A stretch of 64,000 nucleotides of DNA from Alphaproteobacteria bacterium (GCA_019241645.1 JAFAWQ010000003.1:1-64000), one strand, 5' to 3'. Positions 9,165 to 18,372 are shown, numbered from the stretch's first letter. A program made the numbers and translations. Notes: generated by a model not told the origin, from the sequence alone.

Positions 9165-10270
9165 CGCCGTAGCACGTCCGCAACCAGTGCCGAGGGCCGC
9201 GCCTCTTTCTGCAATTGCTCGAAGGTGCATTGTTGCGGTGCCTTGTCCGGCCGCCAGCGCAAGAGCTTGGTGCCGTGGCGGAAGCGATTGCCCGTGACGT
9301 GATCGTAGCGCACTTCGACCACCAGCTTCGGCGCCAGCGGCTCCCACTCGCCGGTGCGTTCCGTGCTCCAGCGCGATGGCCCGCCCGGCGCATCGCCGGT
9401 GAAGCCGGGCGCCTTGCGCAACTTCTCCAGCTTCTTCGTCAATGCGTTCCGTTCCGCTCGCGCGATAGTCGAGGTGAAGCCGACGTGATCCAGCTTGCCT
9501 TGTCCATTGTATAGGCCGAGCAAGAGCGAGCCCACCTCGCGCGTGCCTTGCGCGTAGCGGAAGCCCCCCACCACACAATCGGCGGTGCGCAGAAGTTTGA
9601 TCTTCAGCATCGCGCGCTCACCCGGCACGTAAGGTCCGTCGATGCGCTTCGCCACCACGCCGTCCAGCTCGCCGCCGGACCGGCTCAGCCATCGTTTCGC
9701 TTCACGAACATCGCGCGTGTAGGGCGAAAGGCGGAAGCGAGCGTTGCCTTTAAGCTTGGCGAAAATGGATTCCAGCTCCGCGCGGCGTTCGCTGAGCGGC
9801 ATTTCGAGCAAACTTGGGTTGCGCGGCGTGAGCAGGCAATCGAAGAGAATGAAAATGGCGGGAGTCTCTTTCGCCAGCTTCCGAATCCGGCTTTCCGCCG
9901 GATGCAGCCGCAACTGCAAGGCGTCGAAGGAAATGGAGTCGCCTTCCGGTATGGCCAACTCGCCATCGATGACCAGCCGCTGAAACGGCGCGTTGCGCAC
10001 GACCTCAACAATCTCAGGAAAGTACCGCGTCAAAGGCTTGCCGGATTTTGCTTGCAGCACGACTTCGTCCGCCGCCTTGAAGGCAAGACAGCGGAAGCCA
10101 TCCCATTTCGGCTCGAACTGCCAGCCGGCATCGGTGGGCAGCGCGTCCACCAGTTTTGCTTCCATCGACAAGGTGCCGGCCGGGACAGCGAGTGTGATTG
10201 GATTGTTCGGCTTCCGGTGAACTTTCGTTGCGTCGGCGCACAGCATGCGCAGATAACTCGGCCACCGCAT
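9161..10270 (-). CDS. ligC: ATP-dependent DNA ligase (LigC type)
   Basis: This ATP-dependent ligase has 369 residues. The adenylation domain carries nucleophile K55 in EPKWDGFR. DGELAIPEG and GVVAKRIDGPY are further nucleotidyltransferase motifs, and LKIKLLRTADCVV is motif V. An OB-fold follows and ends near RWRPDKAPQQCT. The order matches LigC rather than multi-domain LigD. The first 25 residues are unusual for LigC, so translation may start later. No Ku gene is in the window, so a role in excision or single-strand repair is as likely as end joining. Confidence 0.9.
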   Translation of the reverse strand: MRWPSYLRMLCADATKVHRKPNNPITLAVPAGTLSMEAKLVDALPTDAGWQFEPKWDGFRCLAFKAADEVVLQAKSGKPLTRYFPEIVEVVRNAPFQRLVIDGELAIPEGDSISFDALQLRLHPAESRIRKLAKETPAIFILFDCLLTPRNPSLLEMPLSERRAELESIFAKLKGNARFRLSPYTRDVREAKRWLSRSGGELDGVVAKRIDGPYVPGERAMLKIKLLRTADCVVGGFRYAQGTREVGSLLLGLYNGQGKLDHVGFTSTIARAERNALTKKLEKLRKAPGFTGDAPGGPSRWSTERTGEWEPLAPKLVVEVRYDHVTGNRFRHGTKLLRWRPDKAPQQCTFEQLQKEARPSALVADVLRR

Positions 10271-10318
10271 GGGAGGTTGCCTGGCGCCGCGAGGGATAAG
10301 AACGGCGGCCCGTCCCTC

Positions 10319-11269
10319 TCAGGCTCCGATGATCTCGGCGTACATCTTCGGATCGACATTACCGCCGGAAACGACGGCAACAGCTTCTTCCAATGGTTGA
10401 CCGGTGGCGAAGGCGCCTGCAGCGGCGACCGCCCCGCTGGGCTCCGCCACCAGCCGCGCTTCGGACGCGATGCGCCGCATGGCCTCGCGAATCTGATCTT
10501 CCGAGACCGTGACGATATCGTTCACATAAGCGCGGATGTGCCGCCATGGAATATCGCCGACCTGCGAAACGCGCAGCCCGTCGGCGATAGTGCGCACCGT
10601 CTCTTGCGGTGGCACATTTACGATGTGGCCGGCGCGCAGGCTCTGCTGGGCATCGTTGGCAAACTCCGGCTCGACTCCGATCACTTTGATATCGGGCTTG
10701 GTTTGCTTGATGGCTGCCGCAACGCCGGAGATGAGGCCGCCACCGGAAACCTGCACGTAGACCCGCCGCACATTCGGCTTCTGCTTTAGAATTTCCAGAC
10801 CGATGGTGCCGGTGCCGGCTACAATACGCAGGGATTCATAGGGCGGGACGATAACGTAACCGTGCTTGCGCTCCAGCGCCGCGCAGGTCTCCGCGCGCCC
10901 GTCGCCCATGAAATCGACCAGATGAATTTCCGCCCCCCAGCGGCGTGTTGCCTCCACCTTCACTGCCGGCGCATTGCTCGGGATGACGATGACCGCATTC
11001 ACGCCCAAGGTTTTCGCGGCGTAGGCGACCGCCTGCGCGTGATTGCCGCTGGAATGCGCGATGACGCCGCGCTTACGTTCCTCGTCAGTCAACGAGAGAA
11101 TCGCGTTGAAGGCACCGCGAATCTTGAAGGCGCCGACCGGCTGCAGACTTTCCGCCTTCAGCCACAAGCCGCTTGGCGTCATCGGCACTAGAGGCGTGTT
11201 GAAAATGTACGGCGCGATGCGTTCCGCCGCCGCGCGAATGTCGGCGAGACCGACGAGATCGCCGGTCAT
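10319..11269 (-). CDS. Threonine/serine dehydratase-like PLP enzyme
   Basis: This fold-type II pyridoxal-phosphate enzyme has 316 residues. It resembles catabolic threonine dehydratase or serine racemase. PLP lysine K49 sits in VGAFKIRGAF. SSGNHAQAVAYAA is the phosphate/asparagine loop and SGGGLISGVAAA is the glycine loop. There is no C-terminal ACT domain, so it is probably not feedback-inhibited by isoleucine. The start overlaps the upstream dehydrogenase stop (ATGA at 11266-11269), indicating a two-gene operon. Confidence 0.88.
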   Translation of the reverse strand: MTGDLVGLADIRAAAERIAPYIFNTPLVPMTPSGLWLKAESLQPVGAFKIRGAFNAILSLTDEERKRGVIAHSSGNHAQAVAYAAKTLGVNAVIVIPSNAPAVKVEATRRWGAEIHLVDFMGDGRAETCAALERKHGYVIVPPYESLRIVAGTGTIGLEILKQKPNVRRVYVQVSGGGLISGVAAAIKQTKPDIKVIGVEPEFANDAQQSLRAGHIVNVPPQETVRTIADGLRVSQVGDIPWRHIRAYVNDIVTVSEDQIREAMRRIASEARLVAEPSGAVAAAGAFATGQPLEEAVAVVSGGNVDPKMYAEIIGA

Positions 11270-12159
11270 GATCCGCCCTTCGCTTCACGAAGGTATTCGA
11301 GACGCGCGAACAGACTCGAGGTATCCCAACGCTTGCCCCCAAGGTTCTCCACATCGGCGTAAAACTGATCCACCAATGCGGCCATCGGCAGCGAAACCGC
11401 ATTGCGCCGCGCTTGGTCCAGACACATCGCGAGATCCTTGCGCATCCATTCCACAGCGAAGCCGTGCTCGAAATGCCCGGCCAGCATGGTCTTGTAACGA
11501 TTCTCCATCTGCCAGCTCTGCGCCGCGCCTTTCGAGATAACTTCGATAACCGCTTCCGCGTCGAGCCCCACGGCTCGGGCGAAGCTCAAGCCTTCCGACA
11601 ATCCCTGCACGATGCCGGCGATGCAGATCTGGTTGACCATCTTCGTCAGCTGGCCCGCGCCGGCAGGCCCCAACAAGCGGCATTGCCGCGCATAGGTTTT
11701 CAAAATGGGTTCGGACCTCGCGTAGTTCGGTTCCTCGCCGCCGCACATGATGGTGAGTTGGCCATTCCTGGCCCCCTGCTCGCCGCCCGACACCGGGGCA
11801 TCGACAAAGCCGAAGCCCCGCGCGGTTGCTTCCGCCGCCAGCTCGCGCGCCAGGCCCGCCGAGGCGGTGGTGTGATCCACGAACACCGCGCCCTTGGACA
11901 TGGCGCCGAACGTTCCCTGTGGCCCAAGCGTGATCTCGCGCACATCGGAATCACGGCCCACGCAGGCCAGCACAATTTCGGCCCCTGCCGCAGCCCCGGC
12001 CGGACTGCCAGCAGCAAGCCCGCCATACTCCGCAACCCAGGCGTCGGCTCGCGCCTGCGTGCGGTTAAAAATCACCACATCGTGACCGGCGCGCGCGAGG
12101 TGGCCCGCCATGGGATAGCCCATCACACCCAAGCCTATGAATGCCACGCGAATCGGCAT
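11266..12159 (-). CDS. 3-hydroxyisobutyrate dehydrogenase-like oxidoreductase
   Basis: This beta-hydroxyacid dehydrogenase has 297 residues. It shows the N-terminal NAD(P) motif GLGVMGYPMAGHLARAG, the substrate loop DAPVSGGEQGA and the catalytic lysine region GQLTKMVNQ. The family includes 3-hydroxyisobutyrate dehydrogenase (valine breakdown) and tartronate semialdehyde reductase, which motifs alone do not separate. The branched-chain dehydrogenase genes 9 kb away would fit valine catabolism. The overlap with the PLP dehydratase suggests hydroxy-amino-acid degradation instead. Confidence 0.85.
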   Translation of the reverse strand: MPIRVAFIGLGVMGYPMAGHLARAGHDVVIFNRTQARADAWVAEYGGLAAGSPAGAAAGAEIVLACVGRDSDVREITLGPQGTFGAMSKGAVFVDHTTASAGLARELAAEATARGFGFVDAPVSGGEQGARNGQLTIMCGGEEPNYARSEPILKTYARQCRLLGPAGAGQLTKMVNQICIAGIVQGLSEGLSFARAVGLDAEAVIEVISKGAAQSWQMENRYKTMLAGHFEHGFAVEWMRKDLAMCLDQARRNAVSLPMAALVDQFYADVENLGGKRWDTSSLFARLEYLREAKGGS

Positions 12160-12235
12160 TTCTCGATTGTCTCCTTGACGCTGGGCATTAGCGCGTGGCG
12201 ATCATAGAGGCGAACGGATTCTATTGCCGAGGGGA

Positions 12236-14320
12236 ATGATGATGCACACCGCCGCACGTCTTGGGCTTAGCATGACGCTGGCGCTGCTCACGCCGCAACT
12301 GGCATCGGCTGCCGGGTACAGCAGCAGGCCGCAATACGGCAGCTGGGGCTTCGACCTTGCGGGCGAGGATTCGAGCGTCAAGCCTGGGGACGATTTCTTT
12401 CGTCATGCCAACGGCCACTGGCTTGATACGCATCAGATTCCGGCGGACAAGCCAGGCGTCAGCCTGCGTCTGGAAATGACCGACCGTACCGAGGCGCGCC
12501 TGCACGAGATGATGGAAGAGGCGGCGGCGAAAACATCGCGCCAGCCCGCCGATCTCGAAGGCAAGATGGGCGCTTTCTACAAATCCTTCATGGATGAGGA
12601 ACGCATCGAAAAGCTGGGCGCGAAAGCGATCGCGCCGCAGCTGGCAGCGGTGCGCGCGGCGGCGAATCCCATTGAGCTTGCCGGGCTGATGGGCCGCAAC
12701 CTGTCGGATTTCAACGGCACGCTGTTCAACCTTTTCATCGATGTCGATCTGAAGGATCCGACACGTTACGCCGTCTATCTCTCGCAGGGCGGGTTGGGGC
12801 TTCCGGATCGCGATTACTATCTGAAGCCGGAATTCGCGGCGCAGAAAGAAAAATACCAGAGCTACGTGGCGCAACTACTGGAGTTGATCGGCTGGTCCGA
12901 TCCCGATCAATCGGCCAAGGACGTGGTGGGGTTCGAAACCGCCATCGCAGAAGCGAGCTGGACGAAGGCGCAACAGCGCGATCCCGTCGCCACCTACAAT
13001 CCCATGGCCTTACGGAGCCTGGAAAAATCCGCGCCGGGATTCCGCTGGTACCGCTTCATGCTCAACGCTGGCCTGACCCGCTCAGGCCGCGTAATCGTGG
13101 CGGAGAAATCCGCCTTCCCGAAGCTCGCGGAAATCTACGCGCGCACGCCGGTGTCCACGTTGCAGGCATGGAGCGCTTTTCACATCGCGGACAACGCCGC
13201 GCCCTATCTCTCGAAGGCATTCGCCGACGCCTATTTCGAAATGCGCGACAAGACATTGGCGGGTCAGAAAGAACAGAAGGTACGCTGGAAGCGCGGCGTG
13301 CTGGCGGTGAGCGGCGGCGATTTCCTGGTCGGCGACCGCTTCGGCACCTTTGGAACGTTGGGCTACGGAGTCGGCCAGTTCTACAGCGAAAAGTATTTTC
13401 CCCCGGAATCAAAAAACCAGATCGAGGCGCTGGTGGCGAACCTGAAAGCCGCCTACCGCGCGCGCATCGAGCATCTCGACTGGATGGGGCCGGAAACCAA
13501 GAAGCAGGCGCTGGAGAAACTCGACACCTACACCATCAAGGTCGGCTATCCCGACCATCCGCGCGACTATTCCAAACTGGCGATCGCGGATGACGATCTG
13601 ATCGGCAACGTTCGCCGCGCCGGGGCGGCCGACTGGGCGTTCTATTCCGGCCGCCTTTTCGAGCCGGTCGACAAAAGCGACTGGGTAATGACGCCGCAGA
13701 CCAACAACGCCTACAACGGCAATCTCCGCGACATCGTCTTTCCCGCAGCGATACTGCAGGCGCCGATGTTCGATGCCAACGCCGATCCCGCCATCAATTA
13801 CGGCGCGATCGGCGGCGTCATCGGGCATGAGTTGACCCACGGCTTCGACGATCAGGGCCGCAAGATCGACGCCGACGGGCGCTTGCGCGATTGGTGGACG
13901 AAAGAGGATGCGGCGAAATTCGAGGCGCGCGCCAAGCGGTTTGGCGCGCAGTATTCGCAATACGAGCCGCTGCCCGGCGTGCATGTGAATGGCGAGCTCA
14001 CCATGGGCGAGAACATCGCCGATCTCGGCGGGCTGACGCTGGCGCTCGATGCCTATCACGCTTCCCTGGGCGGCGAGCCCGCGCCGGTGATCGATGGCCT
14101 GACGGGCGATCAGCGCGTGTTCCTTGGCTGGGCGCAGGCCTGGCGCGGCAAGGTGACCGACGACTACGTGAAGAAGCAAGTGGTGAGCGATCCGCACAGC
14201 CCGCGGCAGTTCCGCGTCAACGGTCCGGTCCGCAACATCGATGCCTGGTACGACGCGTTCGCCGTGACGCCGGGCGCGGCCCTGTATGTGGCGCCGGAGC
14301 AGCGCGTCCGCATCTGGTAA
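12236..14320 (+). CDS. M13 family zinc metallopeptidase (neprilysin/PepO-like), secreted
   Basis: This zinc endopeptidase of family M13 cleaves oligopeptides outside the cytoplasm and has about 694 residues. An N-terminal signal peptide (hydrophobic GLSMTLALLTPQLASA) precedes the mature chain. Substrate motif NAYNGNLRDIVFPAAIL, zinc motif VIGHELTHGFDD and GENIADLGGL (third ligand Glu) appear in the expected order, and the C-terminus is VRIW. Three consecutive ATG codons (12236, 12239, 12242) follow aggggaa, so any may start. No lipobox is seen. Confidence 0.93.
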   Translation: MMMHTAARLGLSMTLALLTPQLASAAGYSSRPQYGSWGFDLAGEDSSVKPGDDFFRHANGHWLDTHQIPADKPGVSLRLEMTDRTEARLHEMMEEAAAKTSRQPADLEGKMGAFYKSFMDEERIEKLGAKAIAPQLAAVRAAANPIELAGLMGRNLSDFNGTLFNLFIDVDLKDPTRYAVYLSQGGLGLPDRDYYLKPEFAAQKEKYQSYVAQLLELIGWSDPDQSAKDVVGFETAIAEASWTKAQQRDPVATYNPMALRSLEKSAPGFRWYRFMLNAGLTRSGRVIVAEKSAFPKLAEIYARTPVSTLQAWSAFHIADNAAPYLSKAFADAYFEMRDKTLAGQKEQKVRWKRGVLAVSGGDFLVGDRFGTFGTLGYGVGQFYSEKYFPPESKNQIEALVANLKAAYRARIEHLDWMGPETKKQALEKLDTYTIKVGYPDHPRDYSKLAIADDDLIGNVRRAGAADWAFYSGRLFEPVDKSDWVMTPQTNNAYNGNLRDIVFPAAILQAPMFDANADPAINYGAIGGVIGHELTHGFDDQGRKIDADGRLRDWWTKEDAAKFEARAKRFGAQYSQYEPLPGVHVNGELTMGENIADLGGLTLALDAYHASLGGEPAPVIDGLTGDQRVFLGWAQAWRGKVTDDYVKKQVVSDPHSPRQFRVNGPVRNIDAWYDAFAVTPGAALYVAPEQRVRIW

Positions 14321-14415
14321 AGCGGAACGCTATGAACTCGACCGCGGTCGCCGCACGCTTCCGGAAGTTCGCCGCCGGGGGCTAGCCTTCCGGCGGATGT
14401 TGGGGGCGCTTCCAA

Positions 14416-14973
14416 ATGTCTCTGTCTGACTATGCGTCGGTGGGAAACATCATCGGAGCCTTGGCTGTCGTTGTCTCGCTTATCTATCTGGGGCTGCAAA
14501 TCCGGCAGAATACCCGCCACGCGCAGGCGGTCATCCAGCAAAGCCGATGCGCTCTCCTGAGCGAGCACAGCATGCGTATCGCCGACAGCCATGCGCTCGA
14601 TGCGTTCATGCGCGGCATGGCCGGCGACACGAATTTGGCGCCTGTTGAACAGGCGCAGTTCATCTTCATGTGCCGCTCGATGTTCCTGATCAGCGAGGAT
14701 CACTTCCTTCAGAACCGCGTTGGGCTTTTGACGAAGGACGCATGGATCACCTTCGTTTCCACAGTTCAAAGCGCCATGGGCAGTTGCGGCTACCGCGCGG
14801 CGTGGAAGGCAAACCGATCGATGTTCGGCCAGGAATTTCGCGCCTTCATGGACGAGATGATGCGGGTGACACCAGCGGAGGCGTTCGGCCCCATCCGCCT
14901 CGGGCAGATCTTTCAGACAACACTCGCCGAAGAACTCGCCTTGCTACGGAATGCCGAAGGCAAGAACGAATAA
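14416..14973 (+). CDS. Small membrane-anchored hypothetical protein
   Basis: This 185-residue protein has one N-terminal transmembrane helix (SVGNIIGALAVVVSLIYLGL, about residues 8-27). A soluble helical domain follows, with the junction LQIRQNTRHAQAVI. Proteins of this shape are common and uncharacterised in alphaproteobacteria. The stop is immediately followed by the ATG of the MFS transporter, so the two are likely co-translated. A 7-bp inverted repeat at 14372-14396 lies just upstream. Function is unknown. Confidence 0.75.
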   Translation: MSLSDYASVGNIIGALAVVVSLIYLGLQIRQNTRHAQAVIQQSRCALLSEHSMRIADSHALDAFMRGMAGDTNLAPVEQAQFIFMCRSMFLISEDHFLQNRVGLLTKDAWITFVSTVQSAMGSCGYRAAWKANRSMFGQEFRAFMDEMMRVTPAEAFGPIRLGQIFQTTLAEELALLRNAEGKNE

Positions 14974-16149
14974 ATGAATCCGCGCCACTTCGACAAACGA
15001 TCCAGCCTCGCTTTCATCGTCGCTTTCGGCATCGTGAGCCTGTTTGCCGACGCGGCCTATGAAGGGATGCGCGGCATCACGGGGCCATATCTGGCGCTGC
15101 TTGGCGCCAGCGGCACGGCGGTGGGACTCATCGCCGGATCGGGTGAATTGTTCGGCTATGTGCTGCGATTGGCCTCGGGCCGCATCGCGAGCCGCACCGG
15201 CGCCTATTGGGCCATCGCGCTCACAGGCTACGTAGTGCAGATGGCGGCGGTGCCGGCCATGGCGCTTGCCGGTGCGTGGTGGGCCGCCGCGCTTCTCATC
15301 ATTCTGGAGCGCACCGGCAAGGCGATCCGCAATCCCGCAGCCAATTTCATGATGAGCCGCGCGGGCGAGCAGATCGGCCAGGGGTGGGCCTTCGGTCTGC
15401 ACGAGGCGCTGGATCAGGCCGGCGCGCTGGCGGGGCCGCTGATCACCGCGCTGGTGCTGGCGCATCACGGACAATACGGCCACGCATTTGCCTGGCTCGG
15501 AGTGCCGGCAGCGCTGACATTGGTATCGGTGTTCGCGCTGCGCCTGCGCTTTCCTTACGCCGGCGAACTGCCACGGCCGGCGGGCGACGCAAAAGAAGGT
15601 GGCGGACTCTCGCGCGCCTTCTGGCTGTACGCAGCAAGTGCCGCGCTGGTGGCGTTCGGGTTCGCCGACTGGCCACTGATCGCCTACCGCTTGCAAGAGG
15701 CCCACGTGGTGAGCCAGCCCACGGTTCCGCTCCTCTACGCGGCGGCGATGGCTGCCTCCGGCGCAAGCGCGCTGGCGCTGGGCAAACTGTTCGATGCGCG
15801 CGGCTTCATCGCGTTGCTGCCGGGGATTCTGTTGGCCGCCTTGGCCGCACCACTCGCCTTTCTCGGGGGATCGACAGCCGCAATCGCCGGCGCTCTATGC
15901 TGGGGTGCGGCGCTGGGTGTGGAGAATTCGGTGCTGACGGCCGGCGTGGCGCACCTGGTGTCGGACACATCGCGCGCGCGGGCCTACGGCATCTTCTCCG
16001 CCACCTTCGGCATCGCGTGGTTTCTTGGCAGCGCGCTCATGGGCGCGCTTTACGACATCTCCATCCCGCTGCTGGTGATCGTTTCCATCGCAGCAGAATT
16101 TGCAGCGATCATTCCCTTTGTGATGGCAACGAAACTGACGGGGGACTGA
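14974..16149 (+). CDS. MFS transporter
   Basis: This inner-membrane major facilitator superfamily protein has 391 residues and about 12 hydrophobic helices. The first half has the segment GPYLALLGASGTAVGLIAGSG and the A-loop-like SGRIASRTG. A central cytosolic loop (GELPRPAGDAKEGGG) separates the two six-helix bundles. The substrate cannot be inferred. It is coupled to the preceding small membrane protein and ends 8 bases from the convergent TMEM175-like gene. Confidence 0.87.
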   Translation: MNPRHFDKRSSLAFIVAFGIVSLFADAAYEGMRGITGPYLALLGASGTAVGLIAGSGELFGYVLRLASGRIASRTGAYWAIALTGYVVQMAAVPAMALAGAWWAAALLIILERTGKAIRNPAANFMMSRAGEQIGQGWAFGLHEALDQAGALAGPLITALVLAHHGQYGHAFAWLGVPAALTLVSVFALRLRFPYAGELPRPAGDAKEGGGLSRAFWLYAASAALVAFGFADWPLIAYRLQEAHVVSQPTVPLLYAAAMAASGASALALGKLFDARGFIALLPGILLAALAAPLAFLGGSTAAIAGALCWGAALGVENSVLTAGVAHLVSDTSRARAYGIFSATFGIAWFLGSALMGALYDISIPLLVIVSIAAEFAAIIPFVMATKLTGD

Positions 16150-16157
16150 CAGTCCCG

Positions 16158-16730
16158 CTATGGCTGCGGGTTCTCGATGCGCCGGTCGGGCACAAACCAG
16201 GCGAGCGAAACGCCGACGTAAATCGCAATCGCCATCCACGGCCGCACGAAGGCGAGCGCGATGGCGGCGACGTACAGCGCCAGAGAAATAAGCCCCTTGC
16301 GGTCAGAACCCACTGCCGCCGCCAGCTTCGACTGCGGCCCGTTACAGGCGACCAGCGCCCGTTCCAGCAGCATGTAGCCGACGGCAGCCATCGCCAGCAC
16401 CGCGCCGTAAGCGGCGGTCGGCAGCGGCTGAAAGCCGGTTTCGTCGATCCATCGGATCACGAACGGCACAAGCGACATCCAGAACAGCAGCAACAGATTC
16501 GCCCACAGCACCGCGCCGTTCACCTTCTCCGAGGCGTGCAGCATGTGGTGATGGTTGTTCCAGAAGATGCCGACATTCACGAAGCTCAGCAGATAGGTCA
16601 GCAGAATGGGCAGGCTGGCGAGCAGCGCCGCCGGCGTGGCTTCGTGCGGCGTTTTGATCTCCAGCACCATGATGGTGATGATGATGGCCATCACGCCATC
16701 GGTGAACGCTTCCAGCCGCTGCGTACCCAT
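16158..16730 (-). CDS. TMEM175/DUF1211 family potassium channel-like protein
   Basis: This integral membrane protein has 190 residues. The first helix carries the family signature RLEAFTDGVMAIIITIMVLE, corresponding to the FSDG pore motif of TMEM175 potassium channels. A HHH motif follows in NVGIFWNNHHHMLHA. About six hydrophobic helices are visible, ending SLAWFVPDRRIENPQP. Bacterial members conduct potassium weakly or have unknown roles. It is transcribed alone from the minus strand. Confidence 0.85.
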   Translation of the reverse strand: MGTQRLEAFTDGVMAIIITIMVLEIKTPHEATPAALLASLPILLTYLLSFVNVGIFWNNHHHMLHASEKVNGAVLWANLLLLFWMSLVPFVIRWIDETGFQPLPTAAYGAVLAMAAVGYMLLERALVACNGPQSKLAAAVGSDRKGLISLALYVAAIALAFVRPWMAIAIYVGVSLAWFVPDRRIENPQP

Positions 16731-16841
16731 GTGCCGTCCACTGTCCTTGGCGGACAGTGGGCACGATTTACGCGATTCGCCAGAGGCAGCGCCAACTCCA
16801 CACGCGGGAGGAATGAACGATCTGGGTTCACCTCAACGGCG

Positions 16842-16876
16842 AAGAAAAAGGAGCGGCAGGCAAAACCGCCGCTCCT
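16842..16876 (-). terminator. Intrinsic terminator of the hemerythrin-repeat gene
   Basis: A perfect 9-bp stem (aggagcggc at 16849-16857 pairing with gccgctcct at 16868-16876) has a 10-base loop. Read on the minus strand it is followed by TTTTTCTTC. It lies 24 bases beyond the stop of the minus-strand hemerythrin gene, which is the normal arrangement for a Rho-independent terminator. Confidence 0.8.
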
Positions 16877-16899
16877 GCAATTGTTGCAATTGTTGGCGC

Positions 16900-18372
16900 C
16901 TAGCGGTTTTCCCAACCGCGCCGCGAGGCCTCGGAATGTCCGCGGGAATCGCCGAACCAGCCACCCTGGCCGCGTCCGCCGCCACCGCGAGAGCCACGGC
17001 GATCGTCATCGTCGTCGTCGCGTCTGCCGCGGGACGAAGAACCGCCCCGCGAGGAGGACCGGCTTTCCCACCCCCGCTCGGCTGCTTCGGAATGTCCCTC
17101 GGAATCGCCGAACCAGCCGCCTTGGCCTCTTCCGCCGCCACCGCCGCCACCACCGCCGCGGCCGCCACGCGATCCACGACGATCGTCGTCGTCATCATCG
17201 CGCCTGCTCCGCGAGCCTCCGCGGGAGGAAGATGATCGGCCTTCCCAGCCCCGTTCAGACGCTTCGGAATGGCCTTCGGGATCACCGTACCAGCCGCTGC
17301 CTTCATGATCGGAGCGTTCCCATCCCCGGCGTGAAGCTTGCGAATGGCCGCGGGAGTCCCCGTACCAGCCGCTGCCTTCGTGATCGGACCGTTCCCAACC
17401 CCGCCGCGAGGCCTCGGAATGCCCTTCGGAGTCGCCGAACCAGCCGCCCTGTCCACGGCCGCCGCGCGAGCCGCGACCGTCGTCGTCATCGTCTTCATAG
17501 CGCCGGCCGCGTGAGGAGCCGCCGCGGGATCTTGCGGCTTGCGAGTGGCCCTCGGAATCACCGAACCAGCCTCCTTGACCGCGTCCGCCACCGCCCCCAC
17601 GCGAGCCGCGACGATCATCGTCGTCGTCGCTCATGAAGCGGCCGCGTTCATCGCGGTCGTTTCCGCCGCCGCGCGAGGAGCGCGAGCCGCGGTTGTCGTC
17701 GTCGTCGTCGCTCATGAAGCGACCTTGGTCGTCTCTTTCTCTATAGTTTGAGCCTCTGGGCATGCGAAAGTCCTCCTGTCTCATTTGAGATGTTAGCGAT
17801 TTTGGCTTGGGAGGCTCGAGGTTGTTCTCGTCGATGCGGGACTCGAATTCCTGTTTGCGTTCCTGCAGCCTCTTTCCCAGCTCCTTCATGTCGACGCCTC
17901 CGCTGTTCGCTTTGGCGAAGATGCCCGTTCGCGGCTTCTCCTCTTCGCCCACATGGTGCTTGATGTATTCGGAGAGCACCTTCATCTTGGCGTCGTAAAA
18001 CTCGTCATCGGGCGAGCCTGCGATAAGGTCGGAGATGAGCATTTTGGCGCCGTCGTGCTCGACCTGGGCCTCGTCCATGATGTCTTCCTCGACTCCTTTT
18101 TCGCGGCACGCGGGATAGAAAATCTGCTCTTCCAGCAGCGTATGGACGATCAGCGCCTTGCAAATCTGCTTGGCGAGTTTGCTTTTTTCGTCAGAGGAAC
18201 TTGCCTTTTCATACTGCGCGAACAGTGCTTCGACTGTTCGATGATCGGCCTTCAGCAGATCGTCGGCGCTCTGAGCTGCCTGCATGCCGGTTTTGGAAGA
18301 TGCATCTGCGGCGTCGGTTTGTGTTTTCTTCGATGCATTCGTCGCTGATTTCTGATTTGCCTTTTGAGGCAT
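16900..18372 (-). CDS. Hemerythrin (HHE) domain protein with six GW(F/Y)GD repeats and Asp/RGG tail
   Basis: This 490-residue protein has an N-terminal linker (1-35) and then a hemerythrin-like four-helix domain (about 36-170) with ligand motifs KADHRTVEALF, HTLLEEQIFYP, VEHDGAK and YIKHHVGEEE. This domain probably binds a di-iron centre sensing oxygen or NO. The C-terminal 290 residues are low complexity. They include two GRFMSDDDDD units, RGS/RGG tracts, several runs of 5-6 Asp and six copies of a unit like GGWFGDSEGHSEASRRGWE. The repeat unit resembles short stress-protein modules seen in Rhizobiales. A good ribosome site (gggagaacgcc) precedes the ATG. Confidence 0.85.
   Translation of the reverse strand: MPQKANQKSATNASKKTQTDAADASSKTGMQAAQSADDLLKADHRTVEALFAQYEKASSSDEKSKLAKQICKALIVHTLLEEQIFYPACREKGVEEDIMDEAQVEHDGAKMLISDLIAGSPDDEFYDAKMKVLSEYIKHHVGEEEKPRTGIFAKANSGGVDMKELGKRLQERKQEFESRIDENNLEPPKPKSLTSQMRQEDFRMPRGSNYRERDDQGRFMSDDDDDNRGSRSSRGGGNDRDERGRFMSDDDDDRRGSRGGGGGRGQGGWFGDSEGHSQAARSRGGSSRGRRYEDDDDDGRGSRGGRGQGGWFGDSEGHSEASRRGWERSDHEGSGWYGDSRGHSQASRRGWERSDHEGSGWYGDPEGHSEASERGWEGRSSSSRGGSRSRRDDDDDDRRGSRGGRGGGGGGGGGRGQGGWFGDSEGHSEAAERGWESRSSSRGGSSSRGRRDDDDDDRRGSRGGGGRGQGGWFGDSRGHSEASRRGWENR

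Noticed and set aside
14372-14396. Inverted repeat ccgccgg/ccggcgg as terminator of the M13 peptidase gene
   Set aside because: There is no T-run after the stem in either direction, so intrinsic termination is not supported.
15207-17636. Plus-strand open frame of 809 codons across the MFS, TMEM175 and hemerythrin genes
   Set aside because: It is a GC-rich shadow frame with repetitive Arg/Gly composition, overlapping three recognisable genes in other frames.
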